The translations under genes were made by a program, and so were the position numbers. From Nymphaea colorata (Eukaryota; Streptophyta; Magnoliopsida; Nymphaeales; Nymphaeaceae), in NCBI RefSeq assembly GCF_008831285.2, contig NC_045139.1, forward strand, positions 2,364,704-2,428,703: 64,000 bases of DNA, read 5' to 3'. How positions within the stretch are numbered: position 1 is the stretch's first letter; every line of letters starts with the position of its first letter. Below, piece after piece: positions 62,229-64,000 of the stretch. The notes under the pieces were generated by a model. The model made no database searches. It saw nothing but the letters and a program-made list of their open reading frames with translations, and was not told the origin of the DNA.

Positions 62229-64000
62229 TGGAATTCAATCTATTGGCACAAAGGTGCAGGATTGTGCCTGACCCCAAATTGGCGATCAAAGGGGAAGGAA
62301 AAGGGCAGAAGTGGAACTAGCACTAGATTGCGTTGGAACTGCACGGTGAAGGTCGCGAAATACTAAACTTGTAGATACTATTCATGTAGCGCTAGAGAAT
62401 ACTTAGCGTTTGCAGTAAAATGATTGCAAATGCATAATCACATTTTCTCTGTGTTCTTAGCGTCCATATTCTTTTTCTTTCTTTAGGCAGCATTTCACTG
62501 TTTTTCCTGATTTGGATGGGAAATTTCACTAGGAGAAAGTTCAGTTGATAAAAGAACGAAAGAGGGGGAACTTCACCTCATACTAAAATGAGGTGTGTTT
62601 GATCAACTAGAAAAAGTTAAATTGGAGAAATTTATTGAGGTTTGATGGCTAGGTGTGGAGAGGAAAAAAAACAGTTATAACCACCAATTACAAATTTTAT
62701 CATTTTTAATTTGTATTTCAATAAGCCACATGATTTAGGGACCTAGCAATTTCTCAGCAGAAAATAGATTCAGGAACTTACCATTGAAACAAGAATATTG
62801 AACTGAAGATCAAATGGAAAATAGAAGGATAGATAACCTTTTAAAACATAAAAAAAAAAACTAGATAGATTAGGGAAGAAGCAGTAAAAAAAACAATATA
62901 TAGAACAGATTCCCACGATGAATGCACGTACTGCAGGTTATGTTTCGGGCCAGTTTGAGAATATACTCAAAGATGGTACATGCACCAAATTTATGCTACT
63001 GCATTTTGGAAATCGATGTTTTAGTTGTTGGACCTCCTCATAATCATTTTAACAAACATTTAATCCACAATCTGCACGTGAACTTGTAACATGTAAAACT
63101 AGGAAAAATGAAATAGGGGGAAAGCAGGCGCACAGACAACCGCACGTCCTTCGGCTTTGGGAGGGAGAGAGAGAGAGAGAGAGCAAATCTAATACTGAAT
63201 GGGCAAGAGAGGATCATATCTTACACAGAGCTACTTACCAATTTAGAGAGAGAGAGCAAATCTAATACTGAAGGAGCAAGAGAGAATCATATCTTACACA
63301 GAGCTATTCAACAATTTATATAGAGAGAGAGCAAATCTAATACTGAAGGAGCAAGAGAATCATATCTTACACAGAGATATTTACCAATTTATAGAGGGAG
63401 AGAGAGCAAATCTACATGTGCAACAGTGCAAGCATCTCATGCGGATGAGGCTTTAGTACTTTGCGTTGCTGTTGACATCTGCTATCTTAATTGACATGGC
63501 ATATGCTAAATGCAGTTATTTTCCCTTCAAAACTTTGGCCAAATAAGATGTAATGTCCTTCTACAGTTATTTGTGGTACTGATCACAATAGTTTTTGTCA
63601 CAGAATGCTATTCTCAACAAGATTTTGCCACAACCTGAGCGTCTTCTATGCCCGCAACTAAATGCTATGTGTCGTTCATTGTGCACAACCATTCCATATC
63701 CTTCATATTCTCCCATGCATCTGAAGTTTTTTTTATCTTCACTCGTGATTGGAACAGCCAACGTCAGTTACACTGTCAGTGGAAATTGAATTTCTATTCT
63801 CCTAAAGAATTTCACATGTTTGCAGCATTTTCGTTTTTTCTACTTTCACATATTATTTCATTTCCACAGCAAGCAGAAAGTCATGATCCCGTTCATTGTC
63901 CATAGCTCCCCTATGTTGTGAGCTACCTACAGTTGCATTTTCTTTAAAAATATTTGGTCTGCAGAATCGAGCTATCTGGTTAGGCTTTGCACGTTCAAGA
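62229..64000. other. Intergenic region downstream of the NLR complex
   Basis: NLR 3' flank, then AT-rich DNA with a GA run (about 63164-63183) and the minisatellite at 63181-63410. The open frames at 63567-63905 on both strands are short and unrecognised. Confidence 0.6.
63181..63410. repeat. 73-75-bp minisatellite, three full units plus a partial
   Basis: Units starting GAGCAAATCTA begin at 63181, 63254, 63329 and 63404 (partial). Each carries CATATCTTACACAGAG and a GA-rich end, with small indels between units. Confidence 0.9.

Noticed and set aside
63181-63410. CRISPR-like array
   Set aside because: Units are contiguous tandem repeats without unique spacers, in a plant nuclear genome. It is a minisatellite.
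63567-63905. Frames near the right edge
   Set aside because: Short, mutually overlapping on both strands, with no recognisable motif.

Overview
This is a nuclear chromosome segment from a flowering plant. It has spliced genes with GT-AG introns, a plastid-targeted phylloquinone methyltransferase, DUF26 receptor kinases, MITE-like repeats, a Ty1/copia retrotransposon and TIR-type NLR genes. TIR-NLRs with a C-terminal post-LRR domain argue against a grass or other typical monocot. I cannot name the species.

Layout. (1) 1-2308 is repeat-rich intergenic DNA. (2) 2309-6036 (+) is an intact 8-exon MENG gene (last step of phylloquinone synthesis). (3) 7.7-31.0 kb is a cysteine-rich receptor-like kinase (CRK) cluster. 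It reads as three tandem copies of one tail-to-tail (+/-) gene pair, each decayed differently. Unit 1 has an intact (+) gene (7705-11229) and a (-) relic. Unit 2 has a (+) relic and a (-) gene that lost one DUF26 domain and several kinase residues but keeps an open frame (19138-16262). Unit 3 has a (+) relic and an intact (-) gene (31031-27438). Between the last two units lie MITE-like elements and a 1160-bp non-autonomous hAT element with a perfect 8-bp target duplication. (4) 34.2-45.6 kb (-) is a complete 24-exon HFM1/MER3 (ROCK-N-ROLLERS) meiotic helicase gene, for which I could place every splice site. (5) 48.8-62.2 kb (+) is a degenerate NLR complex: a broken NB-LRR whose LRR frame runs directly into a TIR domain, followed by NB-ARC, LRR and a C-terminal post-LRR domain. 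A young, apparently intact 5.3-kb copia element sits inside the TIR domain, six codons before its predicted catalytic glutamate. (6) 62.2-64 kb is intergenic, with a minisatellite.

The kinase and NLR blocks are classic fast-evolving surface and intracellular immune-receptor loci. MENG and HFM1 are housekeeping and meiotic genes that look conserved. All exon coordinates come from reading splice signals and frame by eye. The joined exons of MENG (262 aa), the three CRKs (672, 489 and 630 aa) and HFM1 (1156 aa) each stay in frame from ATG to stop.
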